64,000 bases of DNA from Acinetobacter sp. NIPH 2699 (GTDB lineage: Bacteria; Pseudomonadota; Gammaproteobacteria; Pseudomonadales; Moraxellaceae): positions 1-64,000 of the forward strand of contig NZ_JAKZGL010000014.1 of assembly GCF_022549355.1 (NCBI RefSeq), read 5' to 3'. The notes beneath the pieces are model-generated. The model searched no databases. It was not told the origin of the DNA and saw only the letters and a program-made list of their open reading frames with translations. The translations under genes were made by a program, and so were the position numbers. Each line of letters starts with the position of its first letter. Position 1 is the first letter of the stretch. This document shows positions 54,197 to 63,955 of this stretch, one piece after another.

Positions 54197-54829
54197 TTAT
54201 TTTTTAGTGACTGCAGCATCTGCATCAGGTTTAAAAGTTGCAATCGCTTTATTGATGTCACCACCATTACGCTGAACCGTAGCAGCAAACTGATTACGGA
54301 ATTGCAAACCTAAGTCGATCCCTGCCACATTCACATTACGGATTTTCCATTGATCGCCTTTATCAATCAATTGGAACGATACTGGAATCTTTTCACCATT
54401 GTTTAAAAAGTCCAATGTCACAACTGGATTTTTGCTGTTGCTGGCTTTATAAGGACGCATGGTATAGCTTTGATTGGTATATTTTGCAAAAGCACTACCG
54501 TAGTTTTCAATAATCACTTCACGGAAGTTTTTCTCAAACTGAGCACGTTGCGCAACTGTTGTATGCTGATTATTTGCATAAGTACCTAGCACAATACGCG
54601 TGAAAGCTTGCGAATCTACAAAAGGATCAAGGTTTTGACGAATAATCGTTTTTACTAATTCAGGATTATTTTGTAGCTTTGCATGATCTGCTTTCAAGCG
54701 AGTGACTAAGCCATCGGCCACACGTTTAACAAAATCAGGGGGTGTCTCTGTCGGCACTGCAAATGCTGTACTAGCAAGCATCGTTGATAATACGCTTGCT
54801 GTCAGAGTTCGTTTCAATAATATGTTCAC
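54197..54829 (-). CDS. mlaC: MlaC, periplasmic phospholipid carrier
   Basis: A 210-residue protein with a signal peptide (cleaved near residue 24, STAFA-VP). It has the Ttg2D fold and carries phospholipid between the outer-membrane MlaA complex and MlaFEDB. It shows NPELVKTIIRQNLDPFVDSQ and the FLNNGEKIPVSFQLIDKGDQ strand region. mlaA is not in this window. Confidence 0.93.
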   Translation of the reverse strand: MNILLKRTLTASVLSTMLASTAFAVPTETPPDFVKRVADGLVTRLKADHAKLQNNPELVKTIIRQNLDPFVDSQAFTRIVLGTYANNQHTTVAQRAQFEKNFREVIIENYGSAFAKYTNQSYTMRPYKASNSKNPVVTLDFLNNGEKIPVSFQLIDKGDQWKIRNVNVAGIDLGLQFRNQFAATVQRNGGDINKAIATFKPDADAAVTKK

Positions 54830-54849
54830 TTTAAAACTCCTAAATACGA

Positions 54850-55512
54850 TTATTCAGCAAAAGATGGTTCGACATCTGACTGTGATGATGACGTTTCAGT
54901 GCCTGACGCAACTTTGCTCGCACCACCACCAGTAATAAACTTACTGATTAAATCTTCTAGATCCATTGTGCCTTGGGTATTTGAAACCACATCACCACGT
55001 TTTAAGTAGTCAACGCCACCACCTGGAATGACTTTCAAATATTTCTCACCCAATAAACCATTGGTTGCTACCATTATATAAGCATCTTCATCGAGGCTGG
55101 TAATGGAGGTCATGTTACTAATCAGTTGCTGTTCCATTGCTTTTTGTTTCGTCGCATCAGCTTGCTCATACTCAGAACTATAGCGTAATTCTTCAAGCGC
55201 ATTTCCTTGCACGACTTTTAACTGCTCTGCATTAAAGCTGGTGAGTTTACCATCCAAATCAAATTTGACGGTTGCTAGACGCGAGACTGGATCAAGCGTG
55301 ATAGATTCAACACGACCAATCGTTACACCACTCATGGTCACTTTTGCACGGGCCTTTAAACCATTTACGTTGTCAAATTGAGCCGTCATGCTATAACTGT
55401 CACGCAAGTTGGTACCTGCCAAGCCACTGACTTTCATCGCAAGAAAAAATAAGGCAATACCGAAGATAATGACAAAAATACCTACGGCCAGCTCACTAAT
55501 ACGTGATTTCAT
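54850..55512 (-). CDS. mlaD: MlaD, MCE-domain subunit
   Basis: A 220-residue protein with one N-terminal helix (LAVGIFVIIFGIALFFLAMK) and an MCE domain (~38-120: YSMTAQFDNVNGLKARAKVT, MSGVTIGRVESITLD). It forms a periplasmic hexameric ring on MlaE. Its start touches the mlaE stop (1-bp overlap). The Ser/Glu-rich tail is disordered. Confidence 0.94.
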   Translation of the reverse strand: MKSRISELAVGIFVIIFGIALFFLAMKVSGLAGTNLRDSYSMTAQFDNVNGLKARAKVTMSGVTIGRVESITLDPVSRLATVKFDLDGKLTSFNAEQLKVVQGNALEELRYSSEYEQADATKQKAMEQQLISNMTSITSLDEDAYIMVATNGLLGEKYLKVIPGGGVDYLKRGDVVSNTQGTMDLEDLISKFITGGGASKVASGTETSSSQSDVEPSFAE

Positions 55513-56288
55513 TAAATCCCTCCGAACATGACCGCAGTCAACACGAAATCAAAACCTAATACACAAAGTGAAGAATATACGACTGTTCTGGTCATAGACG
55601 TCGCGATACCTTCGGGAGTTGGATCACAGGCATAACCTTGATACACCGCTACCCATGTACAAATCAGAGCAAAAACAATACTTTTAATAATGCCATTTAC
55701 AACATCGTGCCCGAACTGCACACTACTTTGCATACCGCCCCAGAATGAACCTTCATCCACACCGAGAAAATCGACCCCAACCATTTTGCCACCCACAATA
55801 CCAATAGCAGCAAAAATCACAGTCAACATTGGCAAGCTTACAATCCCCGCCCATAAACGAGGAGACACAATTTGACGAAGTGGATCAACACCAATCATTT
55901 CCATGCTAGCCAACTGCTCACTCTGTTTCATGGAACCAATTTCAGCCGTTAGAGCCGAGCCTGCACGTCCTGCAAATAATAACGCTGCAACCACAGGTGC
56001 AAGTTCACGCAGTAAAGTCAAAGACACCATGGTGCCTAGCATTGCTTCACTGCCGACATTGACCAAAATCGAGTAACCTTGTAAACCCAACACTAAGCCA
56101 ATAAACAAGCCTGAAACTGAGATGATCAATAAAGACATCACCCCAACACGATACATCTGATAAATAAAACGTTGAAAACCACCTTTCGATGGCATCGAAA
56201 ATAAAATTTGTAGGAGCATCAGTGACGCAGCACCAATCCCCTTTATTCGCTCAATAACGAGTCTACCTAACCAGGCAATCGTATTCAT
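55512..56288 (-). CDS. mlaE: MlaE, permease subunit
   Basis: A 258-residue integral membrane protein with about five helices and the family signature LREL-PVVAALLFAGRAGSALTAE followed by IGSMKQSEQLASMEMIGVDP. Two MlaE copies with two MlaF copies form the transporter core. It overlaps mlaF by 4 bp (ATGA). Confidence 0.95.
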   Translation of the reverse strand: MNTIAWLGRLVIERIKGIGAASLMLLQILFSMPSKGGFQRFIYQMYRVGVMSLLIISVSGLFIGLVLGLQGYSILVNVGSEAMLGTMVSLTLLRELAPVVAALLFAGRAGSALTAEIGSMKQSEQLASMEMIGVDPLRQIVSPRLWAGIVSLPMLTVIFAAIGIVGGKMVGVDFLGVDEGSFWGGMQSSVQFGHDVVNGIIKSIVFALICTWVAVYQGYACDPTPEGIATSMTRTVVYSSLCVLGFDFVLTAVMFGGI

Positions 56289-57115
56289 GGACGAACCTCG
56301 TTATCTAAATAAGCTTGGTGAGTAAATTGATATTCGACAGGTCCCTCAACTGAACCTGTTAAAAACTGACGAACAAATGGTGAAGCATGTGTTTTTAATT
56401 GTTCAGGTGTACCTTCACCCTGAATTTTGCCTTCTGCAACAACATAAATGTAATCTGCAATCGACAAGGTCTCTGCCACATCGTGCGAAACAATAATTGT
56501 GGTTAAATCTAATGCTTCTCGTAATGAACGAATCAAACGCGTCAAAATCCCTTTCACAATCGGATCTTGGCCTGCAAAGGGTTCGTCATACATAATCAAT
56601 TCAGGATCAAGTGCAATTGCGCGCGCTAAAGCAACGCGGCGACTCATCCCACCTGAGAGTTCTGTAGGCATGAGTTGTTCAGCACCGCGCAACCCCACAG
56701 ACTCCAGTTTTAATGCCACCAGCTCTGCAATGAGGTGCTCAGATAATTTGGTGTGTGCCCGAATCGGAAATGCAACATTTTCATACACAGACATATCTGT
56801 AAATAATGCGCCACTTTGAAATAACATTCCCATACGCGCACGTGCAGCAAACAATTCAAGACGTGACATTGAAGCAATATTTTTACCGTCGAGTAAAACC
56901 TTACCTTGATCAGGACTTAATTGTCCTCCAATCAAACGTAACAAAGTGGTTTTACCAGTACCAGATGGTCCCATAATTGCAGTAATTTGACCACGTCGAA
57001 TTTTAAGGCTGATATCGTCATAAATGACGCGGTCTCCTCGATTAAAGCTCAAGTTTCTAACTTCAATTAAGGCTTCAGCATCGAGAGGAGATTTGTTATT
57101 CATAATGGCATTCAT
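56285..57115 (-). CDS. mlaF: MlaF, ABC ATPase subunit
   Basis: A 276-residue ABC ATPase with Walker A GPSGTGKTT, signature LSGGMSRRVALARA, Walker B LIMYDEPFAGQDP and switch His in IIVSHD. It powers retrograde phospholipid transport that preserves outer-membrane lipid asymmetry. The ATG at 57115 is directly preceded by AGGA. A second ATG at 57103 has better spacing and cannot be excluded. First gene of mlaFEDCB. TATAGT about 30 bp upstream is a possible -10. Confidence 0.95.
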   Translation of the reverse strand: MNAIMNNKSPLDAEALIEVRNLSFNRGDRVIYDDISLKIRRGQITAIMGPSGTGKTTLLRLIGGQLSPDQGKVLLDGKNIASMSRLELFAARARMGMLFQSGALFTDMSVYENVAFPIRAHTKLSEHLIAELVALKLESVGLRGAEQLMPTELSGGMSRRVALARAIALDPELIMYDEPFAGQDPIVKGILTRLIRSLREALDLTTIIVSHDVAETLSIADYIYVVAEGKIQGEGTPEQLKTHASPFVRQFLTGSVEGPVEYQFTHQAYLDNEVRP

Positions 57116-57198
57116 TCCTGCACTTTTTATGCACGCATACTATACACCGAAAGATTAAATCGTTGTTTTTATTTTGATAAGTGATGTATGAAGATTAT

Positions 57199-57411
57199 TT
57201 AATTTATGTAGTTATTCTTTAAATTAACTTCACTCGTTGTTTGCTGCAAATTTGCATTTAGACGATCGGGATTACTTTGATCGAAGACCGCATAAGCAAA
57301 AAATAAACCATTACAGAGCATCATAATGACAAATAGACACGGTAGCCCTTCATGACAAGTAAAAGACCATATTTGCTTTAAAAGACTGTTGTTTTGTTTC
57401 ATCCTAGTCAT
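57199..57411 (-). CDS. Small single-helix membrane protein, unrecognised
   Basis: A 70-residue frame with one hydrophobic segment (LPCLFVIMMLCNGLFFAYAV) and a polar tail. The start is uncertain: ATG at 57411 or 57402, neither with well-spaced ribosome signals. It fills the gap between the DEAD-box gene and mlaF and has a strong terminator on its upstream side. It could be a real small protein of unknown role or chance. Confidence 0.4.
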   Translation of the reverse strand: MTRMKQNNSLLKQIWSFTCHEGLPCLFVIMMLCNGLFFAYAVFDQSNPDRLNANLQQTTSEVNLKNNYIN

Positions 57412-57471
57412 TTCTTATATAAAGTTTGAATTAGTGCACATTTTTATAATTTTACATGACTAAGCATAAAT

Positions 57472-57499
57472 AAAAAAGCCAGTTTTTCAACTGGCTTCA
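57472..57499 (-). terminator. DEAD-box helicase terminator
   Basis: AAGCCAGTT-GAAA-AACTGGCTT on the minus strand, followed by TTTTTA. Confidence 0.95.
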
Positions 57500-57509
57500 T
57501 TTTTATCAA

Positions 57510-59465
57510 TTAATAATCGTTTTTCCGACGACGGTCACCACCAAAGCCACCTTCACGCGGTGCTGCTGGGCGATCTCCGAAATCACGTTTCGGACGATCT
57601 TCACCACCAAAAGTACGCTTAGGACGATCTTCGCCACCGAAAGTACGCTTAGGACGGTCTTCACCACCGAAAGTGCGCTTAGGACGATCATCACCACCAG
57701 CAAAGCTACGTTTTGGACGGTCACCAAAACCACCTTCACGCGGAGCTGCTGGACGATCTCCAAAATCACGCTTAGGACGATCACCAAAACCACCCTCACG
57801 ACGTGGTTTATAATCTACACGGTTACCACGGTTGTCATCATTTGAGTCAAAACGCGGTTTATCATTGAAACCACCTTCACGACGCGGTGGACGATCACCG
57901 AAATCACGACGCGGACGATCTTCAGCACCGAAAGTACGTTTTGGACGATCATCGCCATAAGATGGACGATCACCACGTGGTTTATCACCAAAATCACGAC
58001 GCGGACGGTCTTCACCACCAAAGCTACGTTGTGGACGATCACCGAAACCACCTTCACGACGTGGTGGACGATCACTAAAATCACGCTTAGGACGGTCATC
58101 ACCATAAGATGGGCGATCACCACGTGGTTTATCATCAAAGCTACGACGTGGACGGTCATCACCACCTTCACGACGTTTGAAGTTGCTTTCGCCTTCAAAA
58201 CGACGACCGCCACCACCATTGCCACTACGACCACGACCACCGCCGCCATTACCACTGCGACCACGACCACCGCCATCACGACCTGAACGAGCAGGAGGTG
58301 GAGATGGCTCTAAACCTTCGATTTCAGATACGCTTAAACGTGCATCTAAATAATCTTCTAAAGCACGAATTTTACCGCGTTCACGATAAGTCGCTAAAGT
58401 AATCGCTTGACCTGAACGACCCGCACGACCTGTACGGCCAATACGGTGTACATAGTCTTCATTTTTCATCGGTAAACCGAAGTTAATCACGTGAGAAATG
58501 GTTGGTACGTCCAAACCACGTGCTGCAACATCAGTCGCAACCAAGATTTTTGCACGGCCTTCACGAATACTACGTAAACGACGGTTACGAACAGTTTGTG
58601 GCATCGCACCATGCAACGCTACAACAGAATGACCTGCTTCAGCTAATTCTTCAGCAAGCATGTCGGTATCTTCTTGCGTACTTGCGAATACAACAGCTTG
58701 ATCTACTGATTCATCAGATAACCAATGCGTAAGTAATTTTTTCTTGTGTTCGAAACCATCAGTCCAATGTAATGTTTGAGTAACATCAGTATTGGTGCTA
58801 TGACCTGTTTCAATTGCAATACGTTGTGGATCATTCATCATACGTTCAGCAAGACGAATAATACGATCAGCAAAAGTCGCAGAGAACATTAATGTTTGTT
58901 TACGGTTTGCAGCAAGTTCACCAATTGCTTCTAGATCTTCAGAGAAGCCTAGATCAAGCATACGGTCTGCTTCATCAACAATTAATGATTCAACTTTATC
59001 TAATTTAATTTGACGACGGTTAACAAGATCAAGCAAACGACCAGGCGTTGCAACGACAACTTGCGCACCTTTAAGCTGCTGAATTTGTTTACCAAAAGGC
59101 ATACCGCCCATAATCGCAGCAATACGAACACCTTTCATGTGACGTACCAATGCAATCGCATCTTGACTTACTTGTTGTGCCAACTCACGAGTAGGAGAAA
59201 TCACTAAAATCGTAGGTTGAGTCACTGCTTTCATACGGTCTTTAAAAGAAGCAAATGCTTCTTCGCCCGCTAAAGAGTTAAGTGTAGGCAATAAAAATGC
59301 TGCAGTTTTACCAGAACCAGTCTGGCTAGAAACCAATAAGTCTTTTCCTTCTAACGCAGCAGGAATTGCTTGTTCTTGTACAGGAGTTGGGCTAGTAAAA
59401 CCTAAACCTTCAAGCGCTTGTTGTAAGGTTTCATGTAATGAAAATTCGGCAAAAGTTTTGCTCAT
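57510..59465 (-). CDS. DEAD-box RNA helicase with RGG-like tail
   Basis: A 651-residue RhlE/CsdA-like ATP-dependent RNA helicase. The helicase core is 1-~380: Q-motif region, SSQTGSGKT, PTRELAQQ, DEAD in VDEADRMLDLG, SAT, and HRIGRTGRAGRSG. The remaining ~265 residues are disordered and rich in Arg, Gly, Asp and Pro, with repeats such as RPKRTFGGED, RPPRREGG and FGDRP. The start is the ATG at 59465 (MSKTFAEFSLHE); a GTG four codons upstream is less likely. Such helicases act in ribosome assembly and cold adaptation. Confidence 0.93.
   Translation of the reverse strand: MSKTFAEFSLHETLQQALEGLGFTSPTPVQEQAIPAALEGKDLLVSSQTGSGKTAAFLLPTLNSLAGEEAFASFKDRMKAVTQPTILVISPTRELAQQVSQDAIALVRHMKGVRIAAIMGGMPFGKQIQQLKGAQVVVATPGRLLDLVNRRQIKLDKVESLIVDEADRMLDLGFSEDLEAIGELAANRKQTLMFSATFADRIIRLAERMMNDPQRIAIETGHSTNTDVTQTLHWTDGFEHKKKLLTHWLSDESVDQAVVFASTQEDTDMLAEELAEAGHSVVALHGAMPQTVRNRRLRSIREGRAKILVATDVAARGLDVPTISHVINFGLPMKNEDYVHRIGRTGRAGRSGQAITLATYRERGKIRALEDYLDARLSVSEIEGLEPSPPPARSGRDGGGRGRSGNGGGGRGRSGNGGGGRRFEGESNFKRREGGDDRPRRSFDDKPRGDRPSYGDDRPKRDFSDRPPRREGGFGDRPQRSFGGEDRPRRDFGDKPRGDRPSYGDDRPKRTFGAEDRPRRDFGDRPPRREGGFNDKPRFDSNDDNRGNRVDYKPRREGGFGDRPKRDFGDRPAAPREGGFGDRPKRSFAGGDDRPKRTFGGEDRPKRTFGGEDRPKRTFGGEDRPKRDFGDRPAAPREGGFGGDRRRKNDY
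57592..57681. repeat. Three 30-bp tandem repeats in the helicase tail
   Basis: Three adjacent 30-bp copies (starting 57592, 57622, 57652) encode RPKRTFGGED three times, with single-base differences. Looser copies of the same phrase occur further into the tail region. Confidence 0.85.
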
Positions 59466-59742
59466 AGAGAGTTTCACCCTAGAGGGTGCTCCATTTTAAT
59501 AAATACAAAAAAATAGACATCGGCAACAGGCGGCAAAGCGACTCAAGCTGAAAATAAATGAGATTCAGCGGCGATCCGAATAACGACGATGTGGACTAAA
59601 CGCACGCTTGATTACTGCTTCAACCTGAAGAATCGCTAAGCGATTTGGGCGCAAGATGTGGTCCTCTCTATGGACAGCGAGCGCAAAATATGAATAGAAC
59701 AGAATGTTCAGGTAATGAACTGGAATTTCAGTGCGTGGGCGG
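59466..59742 (-). promoter_or_regulatory. Long 5' leader of the DEAD-box gene
   Basis: With transcription starting near 59736, about 270 nt precede the ATG. The leader contains several short stems (for example AATCGCT/AGCGATT near 59632-59647) and no ORF with a ribosome site. Cold-shock helicase genes in other gammaproteobacteria have long leaders with RNA-based control. Confidence 0.6.
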
Positions 59743-59770
59743 AGTATAGCAGAAAGTTTAAGAATGTCAC
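59743..59770 (-). promoter_or_regulatory. DEAD-box gene promoter
   Basis: On the minus strand: -35 GTGACA (59765-59770), 16-bp spacer, -10 TATACT (59743-59748). Each hexamer matches consensus at five of six bases. Confidence 0.7.
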
Positions 59771-59857
59771 GCTTTTTAATTGTTTTTCCTATTAAGTTGT
59801 CTTTATTTATCGTTTAACAAGCTATCTTTCAACAAAAACAAGCCATTTATCAGTTAT

Positions 59858-60011
59858 TTAAAAATATACTTTACTTATCAATAAATGATTAGAGCCACCT
59901 ATCCAAGATTCTTCTAACTTTTTGAGCAACGTCATAGGTAACTCATTGGTTAAAACAACTCGATATTGTTGTCTTTCCAGCCCCACTTGGACCAATAAAA
60001 TAGATAAGCAA
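59858..60011 (-). pseudogene. P-loop kinase-like gene remnant
   Basis: Directly behind the suhB terminator a TTG at 60011, preceded by AAGGG, opens LLIYFIGPSGAGKTT, a textbook Walker A. The frame stops at 59943. A second frame then reads RVVLTNELPMTLLKKLEESW and continues to a stop at 59858. Together they look like the N-terminus and a later part of a small P-loop kinase (PhnN-like wording) broken by a frameshift or internal deletion. The Walker A match is unlikely by chance, but the frame is too short to name a function. Confidence 0.35.
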
Positions 60012-60041
60012 TTTCTTTACCCTTATTTTCCAATCTCGTAT

Positions 60042-60072
60042 AAAAAAGCCCTCAAATATTGAGGGCTTTTTT
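60042..60072. terminator. suhB terminator
   Basis: AAAAAAGCCCTCAA and TTGAGGGCTTTTTT form a near-perfect long stem that can act in either direction. Confidence 0.95.
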
Positions 60073-60085
60073 AGAATTCGGCAAA

Positions 60086-60916
60086 TTATTTTGCAGCAAC
60101 GCCCCAAGCTGGGACAACCGCTTGCATCAATGGTTTTAACATTTTCAATGAACAAGCAATCACTTGACCATTTTCAAATGAATCATTACCACCACGCGCA
60201 TCAACCATCGCACCACCAGCTTCTTTCACAATCAACTCACCCGCAGCGATATCCCATGGTTTTAAGCCTAGCTCGAAGAAACCATCAAAACGACCCGCTG
60301 CAACATAAGCCAAATCTAAAGCAGCAGAACCCGCACGACGAATTTGCGCACCTGCTTTAGTAACTGCTAATAATGAAGCGAAATGCTGTTCAGCATAAGA
60401 AACAATTTCACCATCACGTTTTGCACGGAATGGATGACCCACAGCAAGGGAAGTGTTTTCTAAAGTTTCACTTGTATTCACACGGATACGACGTTGATTC
60501 ATCACTGCACCGCGACCGCGACTAGCAGAGAATAATTCATCACGCACAGGATCGTAGATCACACCGTGCTGGGTTACGCCTTTGTGTTGCACTGCAATAG
60601 AAATACAGAAATGCGGGAAACCATTGATGAAGTTTTGTGTGCCATCTAAAGGGTCAATAATCCAACACCAATCAGCGTCATGACCTTTACCTTCTTGATA
60701 CCCAAACTCTTCACCATGAAAACTATGGTTTTTATAGCTTTTACGGAGTGTATCAATAGTGAGTTGTTCCAAGTAACGGTCAACACGCGTTACTGGACCA
60801 TCAATGCCTTTATCTTCAACTTGTAAATCGAGTTTATGACGATTTTGATGTGCCTTTAAAAGCTCTTGACCAACTGTTTGAGCCGCACGCGCAGCCATCA
60901 CCACCATAGGTTCCAT
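60086..60916 (-). CDS. suhB: Inositol-1-monophosphatase SuhB
   Basis: A 276-residue Mg-dependent phosphatase. It has the metal site DPLDGTQNFINGFPHF and the C-terminal signature LKPWDIAAGELIVKEAGG. SuhB also binds RNA polymerase/NusA in rRNA antitermination complexes in E. coli. The start is set at the ATG at 60916 (MEPMVVMAARAAQ). A frame back to 60985 adds 23 residues not expected in the family. It is upstream of a strong terminator. Confidence 0.94.
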   Translation of the reverse strand: MEPMVVMAARAAQTVGQELLKAHQNRHKLDLQVEDKGIDGPVTRVDRYLEQLTIDTLRKSYKNHSFHGEEFGYQEGKGHDADWCWIIDPLDGTQNFINGFPHFCISIAVQHKGVTQHGVIYDPVRDELFSASRGRGAVMNQRRIRVNTSETLENTSLAVGHPFRAKRDGEIVSYAEQHFASLLAVTKAGAQIRRAGSAALDLAYVAAGRFDGFFELGLKPWDIAAGELIVKEAGGAMVDARGGNDSFENGQVIACSLKMLKPLMQAVVPAWGVAAK

Positions 60917-61075
60917 TGAACACCCACTACAAATTTCGAAGATTTTGACAAAGAATAATGCATAAAAGCGCCCACATTCTATCAAATCTAAGCGCTTTTA
61001 GGGAAAAAATGTTGCGAAAAATTTAGCGGGCAATGGTTACTTTCAAAAGTAGCTGCATTTACTTGGTTTTATTGA

Positions 61076-62971
61076 TTAAAACCAAGCTTGTTCAATTGAA
61101 GTCAAAATACCCTGACTATCTAGACCACAATCTTGCAGCATTTGCTGATGCGTTGCTTGGTGTAAAAATGCATCTGGCAATCCTAAGTTCAGGATAGGTT
61201 TTACAATTTTCGCCTGTGCCAAAAACTCATTCACCGCGCTGCCTGCACCTGCCATTACGGCATGTTCTTCTACCGTGACAAACAGTTGTGTGCAATCTGC
61301 AAGCTCACGAATGATGTGCTCATCGAGTGGTTTGACGAAACGCATATTGACCACACGCACACCAATCGCATGTTTATTTGTAAACTGTTGCGCTGCTTCA
61401 ACAGCCACCATAACGCGACTACCAAAAGCCAGAATACTGATTTGCTGATCTGCATTTGAATTAAATTCTGCAACGATCTCAGCTTTACCAATCTCTAAAG
61501 CAGTCATTTTTTCTTGAATCTCGACGCCCACACCTGCACCACGTGGATAGCGCACCGCAGTCGGCCCATTATACAGGTAAGCAGTATGAAGCATTTGTCG
61601 GCATTCATTTTCATCTTTTGGCGCCATGATCACCATATTCGGTACGGTACGCATAAAGGCATAATCGTATGCGCCTGCATGCGTTGGGCCATCTTCACCG
61701 ACTAAACCAGCACGGTCGATGCCAAAAGTTACATCTAAATTTTGCAATGCAACATCATGAATCAATTGATCATAACCGCGTTGTAAGAAGGTTGAATAAA
61801 TTGCAACTACAGGTTTTAAACCTTCACACGCCATACCTGCTGCCAAGGTCACAGCATGTTGTTCGGCAATTGCGACATCAAAAAAACGTTCAGGATATTG
61901 CTGCGCAAATTGCACCATGCCCGATCCTTCGCACATCGCTGGGGTAATCGCCAGTAAGCGATCATCTTGAGCCGCTTCATCACACAACCATTGTCCAAAT
62001 ACATCAGAATATTTAGGTGGTGATTTTTTTGCGGGCGCAGATGCTACTGGTGCAATTTTAGTAATCGCATGATAGGTGATTGGATCGGCTTCTGCTGGTG
62101 CGAAACCTTTGCCCTTTTTCGTATAAATATGAACTAAACGCGGCCCTTTACGCTTTTTCAGTGCATGAAAAACTTGCGCGAGTTGCTCGACATCATGGCC
62201 ATCAAAGGGTCCAAAATAATCAAAACCAATCGCTTTAAATAAATTGTCTGCTGCATCAGTCGCGGACTGGTGTAAACGAGAGTTATAAGTCCATTTCGGA
62301 TGCGGCTGTATATAGGCTTCGCCTAACTCATTTACATTGACAAGCTGACCCGACTCCCAAATCGCAGCCAAGTGTTTTGCAAAACCACCGGTGCTGCATG
62401 AAATCGACATGTCATTGTCATTGAGAACCACAATTAAATCTGCATTATGCGCAACTGCATCATTCATGGCTTCAAATGCCATACCTGCTGTCATTGCACC
62501 ATCACCGACAATTGCCACCACATCACACGGATCTTTTTGGTATCGACGAGCAAGTGCCATCCCAAGCCCCGCAGAAATCGCGGTGGATGAGTGACCTACG
62601 CCAAAGGTATCGAACTCAGATTCATCCCGTGCGGGAAAAGCAGCTAAACCATTTTTGCTACGAATCGTGGCAATACGGTCACGACGACCTGTAAGCACTT
62701 TATGCGGATAAGCTTGATGACCAACATCCCAAACCAAACGGTCTTGTGGTGTATTAAAGCAATAATGTAAGGCAACGGTAAGTTCAATAACACCGAGATT
62801 TGCACCAAAGTGACCACCACTTTGCCCTGCTGCATACAAAATATATTGACGTAACTCATCCGCCACTTGTGCGAGTTGGCTTTGCGCGAGCTGTCGTAAC
62901 TGTTGTGGATGATCAATTTCATCTAACAGTACCGTCACGGGACGTTGAGTTGGAATTTCGGTATACAACAT
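61076..62971 (-). CDS. dxs: 1-deoxy-D-xylulose-5-phosphate synthase
   Basis: A 631-residue thiamin-diphosphate enzyme joining pyruvate and glyceraldehyde-3-phosphate in the MEP isoprenoid pathway; its product also feeds thiamin and pyridoxal synthesis. It has the His-containing [20 protein letters not shown], the TPP motif [17 protein letters not shown] and the C-terminal transketolase domains with [12 protein letters not shown]. The start at 62971 is preferred, because the promoter at 63028-63057 would begin transcription after a possible ATG at 63028. Confidence 0.95.
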   Translation of the reverse strand: MLYTEIPTQRPVTVLLDEIDHPQQLRQLAQSQLAQVADELRQYILYAAGQSGGHFGANLGVIELTVALHYCFNTPQDRLVWDVGHQAYPHKVLTGRRDRIATIRSKNGLAAFPARDESEFDTFGVGHSSTAISAGLGMALARRYQKDPCDVVAIVGDGAMTAGMAFEAMNDAVAHNADLIVVLNDNDMSISCSTGGFAKHLAAIWESGQLVNVNELGEAYIQPHPKWTYNSRLHQSATDAADNLFKAIGFDYFGPFDGHDVEQLAQVFHALKKRKGPRLVHIYTKKGKGFAPAEADPITYHAITKIAPVASAPAKKSPPKYSDVFGQWLCDEAAQDDRLLAITPAMCEGSGMVQFAQQYPERFFDVAIAEQHAVTLAAGMACEGLKPVVAIYSTFLQRGYDQLIHDVALQNLDVTFGIDRAGLVGEDGPTHAGAYDYAFMRTVPNMVIMAPKDENECRQMLHTAYLYNGPTAVRYPRGAGVGVEIQEKMTALEIGKAEIVAEFNSNADQQISILAFGSRVMVAVEAAQQFTNKHAIGVRVVNMRFVKPLDEHIIRELADCTQLFVTVEEHAVMAGAGSAVNEFLAQAKIVKPILNLGLPDAFLHQATHQQMLQDCGLDSQGILTSIEQAWF

Positions 62972-63027
62972 AATGTGGCAAAGCCTTTTTAAGCCTGGCA
63001 AATCCGAAGCTGGGTTAAATGGGGGCA

Positions 63028-63057
63028 ATCATACAATTAAATATGATCTACCTTCAA
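63028..63057 (-). promoter_or_regulatory. dxs promoter
   Basis: On the minus strand: -35 TTGAAG (63052-63057), 18-bp spacer, -10 TATGAT (63028-63033). Transcription should start near 63021, leaving a ~50-nt leader before the chosen dxs ATG. Confidence 0.6.
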
Positions 63058-63237
63058 TCAGCCACATGTGCGAATGATGCAGTGCTGAACATTCTTAGAC
63101 CAATCCAAAGGACTGGCTCGCAGATTATCCTGAATTATGTCACTGTTTATCAACCATTATTGTGTGCTTTCTATGAAAAAGAAAAACTTATGTGAAAAAT
63201 CAGAAATTCCAATTCACGCAATCTTCACACATTAGGC

Positions 63238-63243
63238 TATACT
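63238..63243 (+). promoter_or_regulatory. Possible -10 of ribA
   Basis: TATACT lies 33-38 bp before the ribA GTG. The -35 is weak. If correct, transcription starts downstream of the alternative ATG at 63192, which favours the GTG start. Confidence 0.45.
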
Positions 63244-63275
63244 TTCACTGTTTTTATCATAATAGTGAGCGTTCT

Positions 63276-63878
63276 GTGCCGATTGAATTTATTGCAACAT
63301 CAAAGCTACCAACTGCTTTTGGTGACTTCAATATTTCCGTGTTTCAAGACCCAGAAACGGGTGAAGAACATGTGGCGCTTTCGAAAGGTTTAGAAACGGC
63401 CCCAACACAGCCTGTGTTAGTGCGTATCCACTCTGAATGCTTAACAGGCGATGCTTTTGCTTCACTTAAATGCGACTGTGGCCCACAATTACAAGCCACT
63501 CAACATTTGATTAATGAAGCAGGTCAAGGTGTGATTTTATATCTACGCCAAGAAGGTCGTGGGATTGGTTTGACCAATAAAATTCGTGCTTATGCCTTGC
63601 AAGATCAAGGACATGATACCGTTGATGCTAACCTCTTACTAAACCTCCCTGCCGATGCACGTCGTTACGACATGTGCAGCATCATGCTGGATCATCTTCA
63701 AGTCAAAGAAGTAAAATTAGTTACCAATAATCCGTTAAAGCTGAAAGCATTGACTGACCTTGGTATTAAAGTCATTGAGCGTGTTCCTCTGACCGTTGGA
63801 CACAACCCTTTCAATGAACAATATTTAAAAACCAAACGTGAGCGTATGGATCATCTTTATCAAAAAGATGATTTTTGA
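63276..63878 (+). CDS. ribA: GTP cyclohydrolase II
   Basis: A 200-residue zinc enzyme that opens GTP in the first committed step of riboflavin synthesis. Zinc cysteines are C55, C66 and C68 in [16 protein letters not shown]; the substrate loop is [20 protein letters not shown]. The GTG at 63276 (protein start [12 protein letters not shown]) is chosen by family match. An ATG at 63192 would add 28 residues without homology. It is divergent from dxs. A riboflavin (FMN) riboswitch was not seen in the short upstream region. Confidence 0.95.
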   Translation: MPIEFIATSKLPTAFGDFNISVFQDPETGEEHVALSKGLETAPTQPVLVRIHSECLTGDAFASLKCDCGPQLQATQHLINEAGQGVILYLRQEGRGIGLTNKIRAYALQDQGHDTVDANLLLNLPADARRYDMCSIMLDHLQVKEVKLVTNNPLKLKALTDLGIKVIERVPLTVGHNPFNEQYLKTKRERMDHLYQKDDF

Positions 63879-63909
63879 TTCATTTTCTAAATTTATAAAA
63901 ACAAAGTCA

Positions 63910-63955
63910 TTAAGGGGTTTTTATTGTTAAAAACAAAAATCCCTTACTTTTATTA
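63910..63955 (+). terminator. ribA terminator
   Basis: TAAGGGGTTTTT pairs with AAAAATCCCTTA (with G-T wobble), followed by CTTTTATT. Confidence 0.75.

Noticed and set aside
57506..58286. Several frames in both strands across the helicase tail
   Set aside because: They are shadows of the repetitive RGG-like coding region with extreme residue bias (runs of Val or Thr).
63190..63275. FMN riboswitch before ribA
   Set aside because: The gap is too short and lacks the conserved riboswitch core; only a plain -10 is visible.
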